Positions 43,726-52,022 of a stretch of DNA of 64,000 bases are shown one piece after another. The position numbers and the translations under genes were made by a program. The notes below the pieces were generated by a model, which saw nothing but the letters and a program-made list of their open reading frames with translations, was not told the origin of the DNA and ran no database searches. The stretch spans positions 4,390,628 to 4,454,627 of the forward strand of contig NZ_AP018288.1 in the NCBI RefSeq assembly GCF_002368335.1, given 5' to 3'. Each line of letters begins with the position of its first letter. Positions within the stretch are counted from its first letter, which is position 1. This stretch comes from Nostoc sp. NIES-4103. GTDB lineage: Bacteria; Cyanobacteriota; Cyanobacteriia; Cyanobacteriales; Nostocaceae.

Positions 43726-45222
43726 ATGACAACTCCACTAACTTGCCGCAATTATATCGATGGTCAATGGTTGAATGCTACAGCAGGAACTATCCTAGAA
43801 AGCCGCAACCCTGCTTTGAGAGATGAAATCGTTGCTACCTTTCCCCGTTCCCAAGCTGATGATGTAGATAAAACGGTAGCCGCAGCCCGCAAAGCCTATC
43901 AAAGTTGGCGCAAAGTTCCTGCACCAGCTAGGGCAGAATATGTATTTCGCATTGGTGAATTATTACTCCAGCATAAAGAAGAACTTGCTCAATTAATCAG
44001 TCGAGAAATGGGTAAACCCCTGACTGAGGCTAGGGGAGATGTACAAGAAGGCATTGATTGCGCTTTTTATAGTGCTGGTGAAGGGCGGCGACTATTCGGG
44101 CAAACTACACCTTCGGAAATGCCCAATAAATTTGCCATGACGGTACGGATGCCCATAGGAGTCTGTGCTTTAATTACTCCGTGGAATTTTCCAATGGCAA
44201 TTCCTTGCTGGAAAGCTATGCCGGCTTTGGTTTGTGGTAATACTGTGATTCTCAAACCAGCTGAAGATACGCCAGCTTGTGCAACTAAATTAATTGAGAT
44301 TTTTGCAGCCGCAGGTTTACCACCAGGAGTAATTAACTTGGTGCATGGTGTGGGTGAAGAGGTGGGTAAAGCCTTGGTTGAACATCCTGATGTTGATTTA
44401 GTGTCTTTTACCGGTTCTTCAGAAACGGGTGCTTTTGTGGGCGCGACTTGCGGACGCACTCACAAGCGTGTCTGTCTGGAGATGGGGGGCAAAAATGCTC
44501 AAGTGGTGATGGAAGATGCTGACTTGGAACTGGCGTTAGATGGAGCAGTTTGGGGGGCTTTTGGTACTACTGGTCAGCGATGTACGGCAACTAGCCGCTT
44601 GATTTTACACCGTGACATCAAAGAAAAATTTACTACCATGCTGCATCAGCGTACCAGTAAGTTACGCCTGGGTGCTGGCACTGACCCTGATACAGATATC
44701 GGCCCGATAATTAACGAAAGACAACTGCAACGGGTAAATCAATATTTACATATTGCTCGTGAAGAAGGAGCAAAGGTGTTAATTGGTGGGGAAATTGCTA
44801 GTGAGGGTTCACTGAAACAAGGTTACTTTTTTCAGCCTACTATTTTAGATGATGTCACCCCGGATATGCGCGTTGCCCGTGAAGAGATATTTGGGCCAGT
44901 GGTGGCATTAATTGAGGTTAGCTCTTTTGAGGAAGCGATCGCTATCCTCAACGATAGCAATTATGGGCTTTCCTCCTCAGTTTACACCCGCGACATCAAC
45001 CGCGCTTTTACTGCTATGCGGGATATCGAAGCCGGAATCACCTACATTAATGGCCCTACCATTGGTGCTGAAGTACACTTGCCTTTTGGTGGTGTCAAAC
45101 AAACCGGTAATGGACACCGGGAAGCAGGAACTACTGCCTTAGATGTATTTACTGAATGGAAAAGTGTTTATGTTGACTTTTCTGGAAGTTTGCAACGTGC
45201 CCAAATTGACAACCGTTCATAA
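43726..45222 (+). CDS. Aldehyde dehydrogenase (semialdehyde type)
   Basis: The 498-aa NAD(P)-dependent enzyme oxidises an aldehyde to the acid. It has N169-type motif TPWNFPMA, the nucleotide-binding SFTGSSETG, catalytic Glu in LEMGGKN, catalytic Cys in TTGQRCTATSR, and EEIFGPVVAL. The C-terminal EVHLPFGGVKQTGNGHREAG resembles a group of bacterial and archaeal enzymes annotated as acting on semialdehydes such as 2-oxoglutarate or aminoadipate semialdehyde. The ATG at 43726 begins MTTPLTCRNYIDGQW; the upstream frame is repeat. Aminotransferases and a DUF1338 gene downstream support an amino-acid breakdown role, but the substrate is an inference. Confidence 0.88.
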   Translation: MTTPLTCRNYIDGQWLNATAGTILESRNPALRDEIVATFPRSQADDVDKTVAAARKAYQSWRKVPAPARAEYVFRIGELLLQHKEELAQLISREMGKPLTEARGDVQEGIDCAFYSAGEGRRLFGQTTPSEMPNKFAMTVRMPIGVCALITPWNFPMAIPCWKAMPALVCGNTVILKPAEDTPACATKLIEIFAAAGLPPGVINLVHGVGEEVGKALVEHPDVDLVSFTGSSETGAFVGATCGRTHKRVCLEMGGKNAQVVMEDADLELALDGAVWGAFGTTGQRCTATSRLILHRDIKEKFTTMLHQRTSKLRLGAGTDPDTDIGPIINERQLQRVNQYLHIAREEGAKVLIGGEIASEGSLKQGYFFQPTILDDVTPDMRVAREEIFGPVVALIEVSSFEEAIAILNDSNYGLSSSVYTRDINRAFTAMRDIEAGITYINGPTIGAEVHLPFGGVKQTGNGHREAGTTALDVFTEWKSVYVDFSGSLQRAQIDNRS

Positions 45223-45376
45223 CTGATGACTGTTGACTGTCATTAGTATGATCTCAATACAGAAAAGATAAGTACCATAGAAGAAAACTACACCAAAGCT
45301 AATCAAAAACGTTCTTGTTATCGACCCTCATAGAAGTTGATTTGACTATTAGCTAAATAACCATAGGAGGTGTAAC

Positions 45377-45742
45377 GTGACAATTACCCTGGATCATACT
45401 ATAGTGCCTGCATACGATAAGGAAGCATCAGCACGCTTCTTTGCACAAATATTTGGTTTAAAGTCTGGAACTCATGGCGAACACTTCGCCACTGTAAATG
45501 TCAATGATACCCTGACCCTTGCTTTTGCAGATTATAAAACAGTTGACCCCCATCATTATGCATTTCATGTCAGTGATCAGGAATTTGATGCAATTTTCGC
45601 ACGAGTTCAACAAGCCGGTCTAGAATACAGCAGCGACCCCATGCATCGAAATAAAGGTGAGATTAGTCATAGAAACGGCGGTCGTGCTTTTTATTTCTAT
45701 GACATTGATGGACATAATATGGAAGTTCTCACTCGTGTGTAG
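45377..45742 (+). CDS. VOC family protein (glyoxalase/bleomycin-resistance fold)
   Basis: The 121-aa protein has one vicinal-oxygen-chelate domain: His in LDHTIVPAYD, a second metal residue in HHYAFHVSD, and a C-terminal YFYDIDGHNMEVL with the Glu ligand. AGGAGG precedes the GTG start at 45377 by seven bases. Substrate unknown; members act as dioxygenases, isomerases or binding proteins. It follows the aldehyde dehydrogenase by 154 bp on the same strand. A strong hairpin downstream separates it from the convergent MltA gene. Confidence 0.85.
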   Translation: MTITLDHTIVPAYDKEASARFFAQIFGLKSGTHGEHFATVNVNDTLTLAFADYKTVDPHHYAFHVSDQEFDAIFARVQQAGLEYSSDPMHRNKGEISHRNGGRAFYFYDIDGHNMEVLTRV

Positions 45743-45786
45743 AGAATTGGGTTGAATTGATGACTGATGACTAGTGTATGAAACCT

Positions 45787-45849
45787 CTTTGTGTCTTTGT
45801 GCCTTTGTGGTTTAAGATTTTTTTACCACAAAGACACTAAGGCGCAAAG
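45787..45849. terminator. Long bidirectional hairpin between the VOC and MltA genes
   Basis: CTTTGTGTCTTTGTGCC...GTGG (45787-45810) pairs with the complementary 45826-45849 at about 20 of 24 positions, around a 15-base T-rich loop. It stands between convergent genes. The same CTTTGTGTC units occur as dispersed repeats in cyanobacteria. Confidence 0.65.
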
Positions 45850-45877
45850 TATTTTTAAAAATGACCTTTTAGCTTTT

Positions 45878-47245
45878 TCACTTTTTGACTAAAATGTAGG
45901 CTGTGGCATATTCAGGTAATTGCCTAATATACTGCCCAAAATCATTTTTATTCTGAAAAATACCTGCTAAAAAATCGAGTTGATGAAGATTGGGTAAAAA
46001 TGCTCCACCTGTATCTGCAATCACTCCCATTTGCAAGCGTTTACGCCCACCTTGAGTATGTTCAAGTACAATCACTTTACCTAATCCAATATTCAGCACA
46101 TCTCCAGCAAAAGTCACTCCTGGCTTAATAGAAATTTTTGCATCTATTTTATATCCATAACCTTTAATGGCATCAACTTCTCTAAAATACCAATAACGCT
46201 TTTGTGCTGTCGCTTTTACTCCGCGGACGTAAGACATACCATTATTTCTATCAACGTTGAAAAATGCTTTTGTACCATCTGTAAAATTAATCAGTATTGT
46301 TCCCTGCATTAATGCTTCTTCTAAACCATCGCGTGTTAAATAAGCGAGGGGTTTGACTTTACCGAATTCTTTACCACCTGGTTCGTAAATACCTGACAAA
46401 ACATCTTGTTTGGTATATCTGGTGTAAAACTTATCGGTATTAGCGTTTTCTTTTAAACTATAAATTGGTGTGTTAAATTTAGCAGTTTTTTTGCGAGAAC
46501 CTGGATGAGTAAACACAGCATATTTGGTAATTCGTAATTTCTGTTGTTTGCGATTGCTTGGATTATAAGCAGACCATTTAATTACTCGAAAATTTCTGTT
46601 GATGAAATTCGGGTCTTGTAAACGAGTCGCTCGGCGATTGGCGATATCCTCTTGTAAAGTAGCAATCATGAAATCCAAGGTTTTGAGCATATCTTGGACT
46701 GATACTCCTTGAGTACCAAGCAGCCCTTTACGTTGAACATCCGGGTCTTGTGAAGAATAGTTTTGAAAATACTTTCTAGTATTGACAAGAACAGTTAATA
46801 AATCTGTTTGATTAAAATTAACCTTAGTGGTTGGTAGTTTTCCTGAAGTTAAAATTTTACTACCACTAATGCTATATTTGTAGTTTTTCCACTCGTCGAT
46901 GACTGGATAAGTTACGGGTACTGATGCTGTATATTGATTAGAGCTTGATGTATTTTGTTTGTTTATAGTATTATCAAGCGTTTTTTGGGCATTCAAATAA
47001 TTGTGAGGACTTGTGGTTATACTAGCCGCTTGAGATAAAGTTAAGGGAAAGTTTGATTGAGGGGCGTTGGAGTTTTCCTGCTGAGTAAAGGATAAATTCT
47101 CAATAGCTTGATTTTGTGGGGCTAGCTGTTTATTTCTTGTCTGACTATTATTATATAGAGAGTTACAGCCACTGGCTAAACTAACAGTTAATAAGGTAGC
47201 AATACCTAGTGTAAGGCGGATTTTTGGGTTAAATTGCTGGCTCAT
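45878..47245 (-). CDS. MltA-domain lytic transglycosylase lipoprotein with 3D domain
   Basis: The 455-aa predicted outer-membrane or periplasmic lipoprotein has signal peptide lipobox LASGC (Cys27). A low-complexity Asn/Gln/Ser linker (about 30-115) is followed by a MltA barrel (about 130-330; GVSVQDMLKTLDFM, TPIYSLKEN, LTRDGLEEALMQGT) and a 3D domain (about 345-450; VIADTGGAFLPNLHQLDFLAG) with the expected aspartates. It would cleave peptidoglycan glycan strands. The gene is convergent with the VOC gene and appears unrelated to the surrounding metabolic genes. Confidence 0.85.
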   Translation of the reverse strand: MSQQFNPKIRLTLGIATLLTVSLASGCNSLYNNSQTRNKQLAPQNQAIENLSFTQQENSNAPQSNFPLTLSQAASITTSPHNYLNAQKTLDNTINKQNTSSSNQYTASVPVTYPVIDEWKNYKYSISGSKILTSGKLPTTKVNFNQTDLLTVLVNTRKYFQNYSSQDPDVQRKGLLGTQGVSVQDMLKTLDFMIATLQEDIANRRATRLQDPNFINRNFRVIKWSAYNPSNRKQQKLRITKYAVFTHPGSRKKTAKFNTPIYSLKENANTDKFYTRYTKQDVLSGIYEPGGKEFGKVKPLAYLTRDGLEEALMQGTILINFTDGTKAFFNVDRNNGMSYVRGVKATAQKRYWYFREVDAIKGYGYKIDAKISIKPGVTFAGDVLNIGLGKVIVLEHTQGGRKRLQMGVIADTGGAFLPNLHQLDFLAGIFQNKNDFGQYIRQLPEYATAYILVKK

Positions 47246-47796
47246 AAGTGGAAAAAGAAATTTCTGATGATTGCTAATAATTACACTTGCTTAATATCTG
47301 TACGATACTAACTTGACAATGGGTCAACCATGTATACAATTGGGCATAGTACCTCGTCCAGTTAGAGAGGACAAACCAGCCTAAAAGTGCATTATACTCC
47401 TGCACCCCTAATTAGTTGTGTATTTTTGAGTTTTGCATTCAGGACGGGGAGTGAGGAGTGGTGTAGTTTAATTTACTGAAATCGTCTCTCAATCAGGACT
47501 ACAAAAAAACCTGTAGCTTCCATAACAGCAAAATTAATCGCAAACTCTGAAATTAAAAAATATTCACTTTTTCCCTGAACAAGTTAAACACTCAGTAATA
47601 GCAAAGCTAGGCAACTTTTTTGCCCAATCTTTACTTAAGATTCATGAAAAATTGTCGTAGCTTCCCCAAATAAGCTGCACAAGTTGTGATTTTTCTGTCT
47701 ATCTATGAATCTTACATAAATAGAATCAAATGTTACTGTAAGCACTCGTATATGACAGTTTAATCAGCTAATAATTTGACAAAGATGTAAAAAAAC
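47246..47796. other. Intergenic region, 551 bp, no gene recognised
   Basis: This spacer lies between divergent genes, with AT-rich sequence and a GTCCAGTTAGAGAGGAC hairpin near 47355-47371. I see no repeats of the tandem class and no RNA gene that I recognise. Confidence 0.45.
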
Positions 47797-49107
47797 ATGT
47801 TAAGTATCCCAATTAACTTATCTTTACCTAGTGCGCCTCGCTTGGTGACATCTTTACCTGGGCCTCGCGCTAAAGCAATTGTAGAACGCGATCGCGCTGT
47901 CACTTCCCCTTCTTACACCCGCGACTACCCTCTAGTTGTGGCTCGTGGTGAAGGCTGTATGGTGGAAGATGTGGATGGTAATGTATTTCTCGATATGACA
48001 GCGGGTATTGCTGTCACCGCCACTGGACATGCACACCCGGAAGTCGTCAGGGCTATTCAAGAACAGTCGGCGCGGCTGTTGCATATGTCGGGGACTGATT
48101 TTTATTATGAGCCGATGGTGGAATTAGCTGAACAATTAGCCATCCGCGCCCCTTTTCCTAGAGGTCAAACTGAGTTCCCCGCCAGGGTATTTTTCACCAA
48201 TTCCGGGGCTGAGTCTAACGAAGGAGCCATCAAATTAGCTCGATATTACACCAAGCGATCGCTAATTGTGGCCTTTTTGGGAGCATTCCACGGACGTACC
48301 TATGGTGCAATGTCTCTCACTGGTTCTAAAGCAGTGCAGCGGGCTAACTTTGGGCCTTTGGTTCCTGGGGTGACTCACATCCCCTACGGCACTCACGCCA
48401 GCCTAGATTATTTAGAAAAAACCCTATTTACGACCATCCTACCACCCGATGAAGTAGCAGCGATCGTAGTTGAACCAATTCAAGGAGAAGGCGGTTACAT
48501 CGTTCCTGAAGACGGTTTTTTGCAGAGAATTCGCCAAATATGCGATCGCTATGGCATTCTGATGGTAGTCGATGAAGTGCAAGCCGGCATGGGGCGTACA
48601 GGTCGCTTGTTTGCCATTGAACACTGGGGTGTGAAGCCTGATATTATTACCACTGCCAAAGGTATCGCCAGTGGTTTGCCTTTAGGGGCTATTCTCTCCC
48701 GTCCTGAGTTAATGACTTGGCCTCCTGGTGCCCACGCTACCACATTCGGCGGAAATCCTGTAGCTTGTGCTGCTGGTATTGCCACTATACGGCTATTAGA
48801 AAGCGGTTTGATGGCGAATGCTACCCGCATGGGAGAATTATTACAAGCTGGTCTTACCGAGTTACATGAGAAATTTCCCTGTATATCCCTACCTAGAGGT
48901 AAGGGTTTAATGGTGGCGGTGGATTTATTGGATAAAGAAGGCAATTATGATCATAAATTGCGCGATCGTATTATTCAAGAAGCTTTTTCGCGCGGTTTAT
49001 TATTGCTTGGTTGCGGTAAGGCAGCAATTCGTTTTTGTCCGCCTTTAGTGATTAATAGTGAGCAAGTTGAGACTGCGTTAGATATTATTTCTGATGTAGT
49101 AAGCTAA
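47797..49107 (+). CDS. Class III PLP aminotransferase (acetylornithine/4-aminobutyrate type)
   Basis: The 436-aa enzyme transfers an amino group from an omega-amino acid to a 2-oxoacid. It has GPRAKAIVERDRAV and SYTRDYPLV near the start, the NSGAESNEGAIKLAR phosphate-binding loop, FHGRTYG, EPIQGEGGY, cofactor Asp in VVDEVQAGMGRTG, and PLP lysine in TTAKGIASGLPLG. It resembles the broad acetylornithine-aminotransferase-like group that includes archaeal enzymes with ornithine, lysine or 4-aminobutyrate activity, rather than ArgD. The neighbouring DUF1338 gene starts 233 bp downstream. Lysine epsilon-amino transfer is possible but unproven. Confidence 0.88.
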   Translation: MLSIPINLSLPSAPRLVTSLPGPRAKAIVERDRAVTSPSYTRDYPLVVARGEGCMVEDVDGNVFLDMTAGIAVTATGHAHPEVVRAIQEQSARLLHMSGTDFYYEPMVELAEQLAIRAPFPRGQTEFPARVFFTNSGAESNEGAIKLARYYTKRSLIVAFLGAFHGRTYGAMSLTGSKAVQRANFGPLVPGVTHIPYGTHASLDYLEKTLFTTILPPDEVAAIVVEPIQGEGGYIVPEDGFLQRIRQICDRYGILMVVDEVQAGMGRTGRLFAIEHWGVKPDIITTAKGIASGLPLGAILSRPELMTWPPGAHATTFGGNPVACAAGIATIRLLESGLMANATRMGELLQAGLTELHEKFPCISLPRGKGLMVAVDLLDKEGNYDHKLRDRIIQEAFSRGLLLLGCGKAAIRFCPPLVINSEQVETALDIISDVVS

Positions 49108-49150
49108 AACACCTGAAAGTTTGCATAATTAAATTTTTGAAATTATTGTA

Positions 49151-49171
49151 GGGTGGGCATCTTGCCCGCCC
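49151..49171. repeat. GGGC-ATCTT-GCCC hairpin repeat
   Basis: GGGTGGGC pairs with GCCCGCCC around an ATCTT loop. Similar hairpins with the same loop lie at 12126-12144 and 59270-59292. From 49200 to 49300 a second GC-rich palindromic repeat (GCGTTGGGCGGG, GCGACTGCCGTCGC) fills the rest of the gap before the DUF1338 gene. Confidence 0.65.
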
Positions 49172-49339
49172 AGTTTATACAAATTAAATGTGAAACAGCT
49201 TAAAAATGTTTCAAATCTTACGCAAAGGCGAGGCAGCGCGTTGGGCGGGTTTCCCGACTTGAAGCGACTGCCGTCGCAAAGACGCAGAGAGTTTTCTTTG
49301 TATTTTTGCATCAAAATTAAGGATAAAGGTTTGATATTT

Positions 49340-50242
49340 ATGTCTTCTGAATCTGTCGGTTATTTATGGGATTTACTTTGGCAAGAATACAGTGCTAGAG
49401 TCAGTTATGCCCGCACATATGAGCAAATGATTACTACTGCGGGTGGGACTGTTGCTAATGACCATATTGCTTTTCGGTCTTTGCGTCTAATAACTGATAG
49501 TCCGCAAGGAGAAATTAATTTAGGTATTGATTATCTTGAACCTGTTGTGAATTTTTTGGGTTATGAAGCAGCTGGAGAGTATTTTTTTCCTGAAACTCAT
49601 CTCTATGCCCGTCACTATCACCATGCACAACAAGAGGAATTCGATTTACCCAAACTGTTCATCAGTGAATTAATTGTGGATGAATTACCCCCCAATACTA
49701 TAAAACTCATCCATCAAACAATAGCAAATGCTAATTTAATTAAGTTTAGACCAGAGCTATTTCGAGCTAACCTAAACTTTGACGATATCAAAAAAATCTT
49801 TACCCGTCCTTGGCAACCTCCCTTGCGTTCTGTTGTGGAAGAGGTGAATAAAGTTACTCAATATGGTGCTTGGGTGCTGTTGCATGGTTACGCTGTCAAT
49901 CATTTTACAGGTTATGTTAATCGCCAGAATACTCCAGAATATCCAGATATAGATACTACTGCCCGTGGTTTGGCTAATTTGGGTGTGCCGATGAAAGCTG
50001 AAATCGAAGGTAATGTAAATTGTGGTTTGCGTCAAACCGCAACTCAAGCAGTTACAGAGATGGTAACAGTAATAGATGATAGCAACGGCGCAAAAATTCA
50101 AATTCCTTGGACTTATGCTTACTATGAAATTGCCCAACGCTATTTGGTAGAAATAGAACCTGGAAAACAAGAACTGTTTGATGCTTTTTTAGGCAATAAT
50201 GCTCAACAATTATTTGAAATGACTCGCCTGTCTGGCAAATAG
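49340..50242 (+). CDS. DUF1338 family, 2-oxoadipate dioxygenase/decarboxylase-type protein
   Basis: The 300-aa protein matches DUF1338, whose studied members (HglS/YdcJ and plant relatives) are non-heme iron enzymes. They convert 2-oxoadipate to D-2-hydroxyglutarate in lysine breakdown. Visible are ANDHIAFRSLRL near residue 40 (His ligand), ETHLYARHYHH near 90, LLHGYAVNHFTGYV with a second His near 190, and the Glu in AEIEGNVNCGLRQTAT near 220. The ATG at 49340 opens MSSESVGYLWDLLW as in the family; upstream in-frame sequence is repeat. It follows a class III aminotransferase and lies among enzymes suited to lysine/aminoadipate catabolism. Confidence 0.87.
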   Translation: MSSESVGYLWDLLWQEYSARVSYARTYEQMITTAGGTVANDHIAFRSLRLITDSPQGEINLGIDYLEPVVNFLGYEAAGEYFFPETHLYARHYHHAQQEEFDLPKLFISELIVDELPPNTIKLIHQTIANANLIKFRPELFRANLNFDDIKKIFTRPWQPPLRSVVEEVNKVTQYGAWVLLHGYAVNHFTGYVNRQNTPEYPDIDTTARGLANLGVPMKAEIEGNVNCGLRQTATQAVTEMVTVIDDSNGAKIQIPWTYAYYEIAQRYLVEIEPGKQELFDAFLGNNAQQLFEMTRLSGK

Positions 50243-50289
50243 TTGTAAGGGCAAACAATATGCCCAACATCACAATAATTTATTATTAG

Positions 50290-50398
50290 TAGTAGCGTGT
50301 CAAGACTAAAGTTTTGCATTAACGAACCGCAGAGGCGCAGAGAACACAGAGATATTAGAGGAAATCTATTGCATCATTTTAGCCTTGACACGCCAGTA
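50290..50398. mobile_element. MITE-like inverted-repeat element, copy 3 (109 bp)
   Basis: The left end TAGTAGCGTGTCAAGACTAA and complement of the right end TACTGGCGTGTCAAGGCTAA are well matched and continue with TGCATTAACG/TGCAATAGA. The core holds CGCAGAGGCGCAGAG. It belongs to the family at 12082 and 27908 and is the best preserved in its outer ends. Confidence 0.75.
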
Positions 50399-50992
50399 GG
50401 GTGTGTTGTTGCCCTTGGCAACGCACCATCATTTATATTTAGTGCTGGCTTTTTATAAAATAGCGATCGCAAAATCAAAATATCCCCTTTTAATTATTCG
50501 TTGCTAACTGTTAAAAGTCATCAGTCATCAGTTAATAACTTCAATCAACATAATTCTTTTCTTAGAGTTAAGACAAGTTGTAATTAAGGTTAAATTGCAA
50601 TGATTGTGAACTGAGCAACATTACAGAAAACCTTAACCTAAATTTGTACTAATTTTAACTCAACCTTTGCTTATGCTATCTGCGTTAGTAAGAAGATTGT
50701 GAAGTGAATATGATAAAATACTGTAAATCTATCGAGATTTAGATGTATAGAGTTCATCAACCTAAAGCCACAAACCAGATTAGAAGCACTCAAAAGTTGC
50801 TATTCCCTGCATTAAGGATCGTAGATTCATGAAACTACAACTTCCTAAATTATTCTGAGCTGGACTAGCACAAGCGTAGGCCTACGAGACGCACAGCGGC
50901 TGCTGGCAGAGTAGAAAAACTAGGTATCTACGTCCAAACCATCACATTTGCTTTTTTCTGTGGAGTTTTCTTACTGAACGTGAGGATTATAA
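50399..50992. other. Intergenic region, 594 bp, with a dispersed GC repeat
   Basis: It has no gene. TCATCAGTCATCAGTTA units lie near 50518, and a GC-richer dispersed repeat (GTAGGCCTACGAGACGC, GCGGCTGCTGGCAG) near 50875-50910. GAGGA at 50981-50985 is the ribosome binding site of the following gene. Confidence 0.5.
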
Positions 50993-51502
50993 ATGCTTGA
51001 GGCTATCGCTGTTGCTTGGCTATTACTCTTTTTTGGAGATTTCTTATCTACTTTTTGTTACCACGTACCTGAGCATGTTTTTGGTAGCCTCCACCTAAAA
51101 ACGCACCATTCTTGGAAGAAGGATTTTCGCCACTACGCCATTTTGACATTTAATCCCCAGGTTCTCTTGGATGGTATCTTGGGAGCTTTGCCTTATTTAC
51201 TAATGGCAGCAGTTTTGTGGTCTTTCTCTCCAATTGGCGTTATTTGTGGACTACTGCTTGGTCAATTTCATGTGTGGTGGAGACATATAAGTGTCTTGGG
51301 TTGGCAAACTCCAAACCTTGTGAATGCTTTGTGTCAAGTTCTATTTATCACTACTCCTGAAAGACACTGGTTACATCATCACAAAACTAACCTTGGTTTC
51401 GGCGATATTTTCACGTTCTTTGAGCAACCCGCACAAATTTGGTTACGCTGGCTGAGGCTGCTAAGGGTTCATTTACGTTCCTCTCGCATCTCATTGGGGT
51501 AA
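50993..51502 (+). CDS. Fatty acid hydroxylase superfamily (histidine-box) membrane protein
   Basis: The 169-aa membrane protein has three histidine clusters of the di-iron hydroxylase/desaturase fold: HVPEH plus HLKTHH near residues 24-40, FHVWWRH near 101-107 and ERHWLHHH near 133-140. Hydrophobic helices lie at about 5-20, 60-82 and 83-100. It would oxidise a lipid or terpenoid; substrate unknown. The product is shorter than typical sterol desaturase-like proteins (about 250 aa) but carries every box. GAGGA precedes the ATG well. Confidence 0.8.
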   Translation: MLEAIAVAWLLLFFGDFLSTFCYHVPEHVFGSLHLKTHHSWKKDFRHYAILTFNPQVLLDGILGALPYLLMAAVLWSFSPIGVICGLLLGQFHVWWRHISVLGWQTPNLVNALCQVLFITTPERHWLHHHKTNLGFGDIFTFFEQPAQIWLRWLRLLRVHLRSSRISLG

Positions 51503-51508
51503 AAAAGG

Positions 51509-51650
51509 CAGGAGTTAGGAGTTAGGAGTTAGGAGTTAGGAGTTAGGAGTTAGGAGTTAGGAGTTAGGAGTTAGGAGTTAGGAGTTGGGAGTTGGGAGTT
51601 AGGAGATAGGAGATAGGAGTTAGGAGTTAGGAGTTAGGAGTTAGTTGTCA
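51509..51650. repeat. GGAGTTA heptamer tandem array (about 18 copies)
   Basis: A nearly perfect array of 7-bp GGAGTTA units, with a few GGAGATA and GGAGTTG variants, ends in TTAGTTGTCAGTTGTCA. It starts 6 bp after the hydroxylase stop codon. Confidence 0.95.
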
Positions 51651-51699
51651 GTTGTCATTTGTCAGGAGGCAGAAGGCAGGAGGTAGAAGTAAAGAATTA

Positions 51700-51795
51700 T
51701 TTACCTTGTTTCCCCACCTCCCCATCTCCCCCATCTCCCTCATCTCCCCCATCTCCCTCATCTCCCTCATTTCCCCATCTCCCCATCCCCCTGCC
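51700..51795. repeat. CATCTCCCT 9-bp array
   Basis: CATCTCCCC/CATCTCCCT units follow the heptamer array and complete a repeat-filled stretch from 51509 to about 51795. No gene is present between the hydroxylase and the DszC-like gene. Confidence 0.88.
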
Positions 51796-52022
51796 TCAAT
51801 CAAAACTCAACTCCGTATAATCTCAGATGCGGTTGTGAAGAAGCGTTAATTCTTTACTCAGTCGGCAAAATGGAGATTACACTACATGCTGCTGAAGCAT
51901 TTATACAGCATGTAGATGAGTTCATTGACAAACGGCTTGTAGATGACACGAAATCCTTTGCTGTAGAAAGCTTCCATACCTGTTGCTGAAGCCAAAGCCT
52001 TTACCTAAAGGAGTCATCTGAG

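Noticed and set aside
51652..51849. 65-codon frame at 51652
   Set aside because: Translated repeat arrays only.
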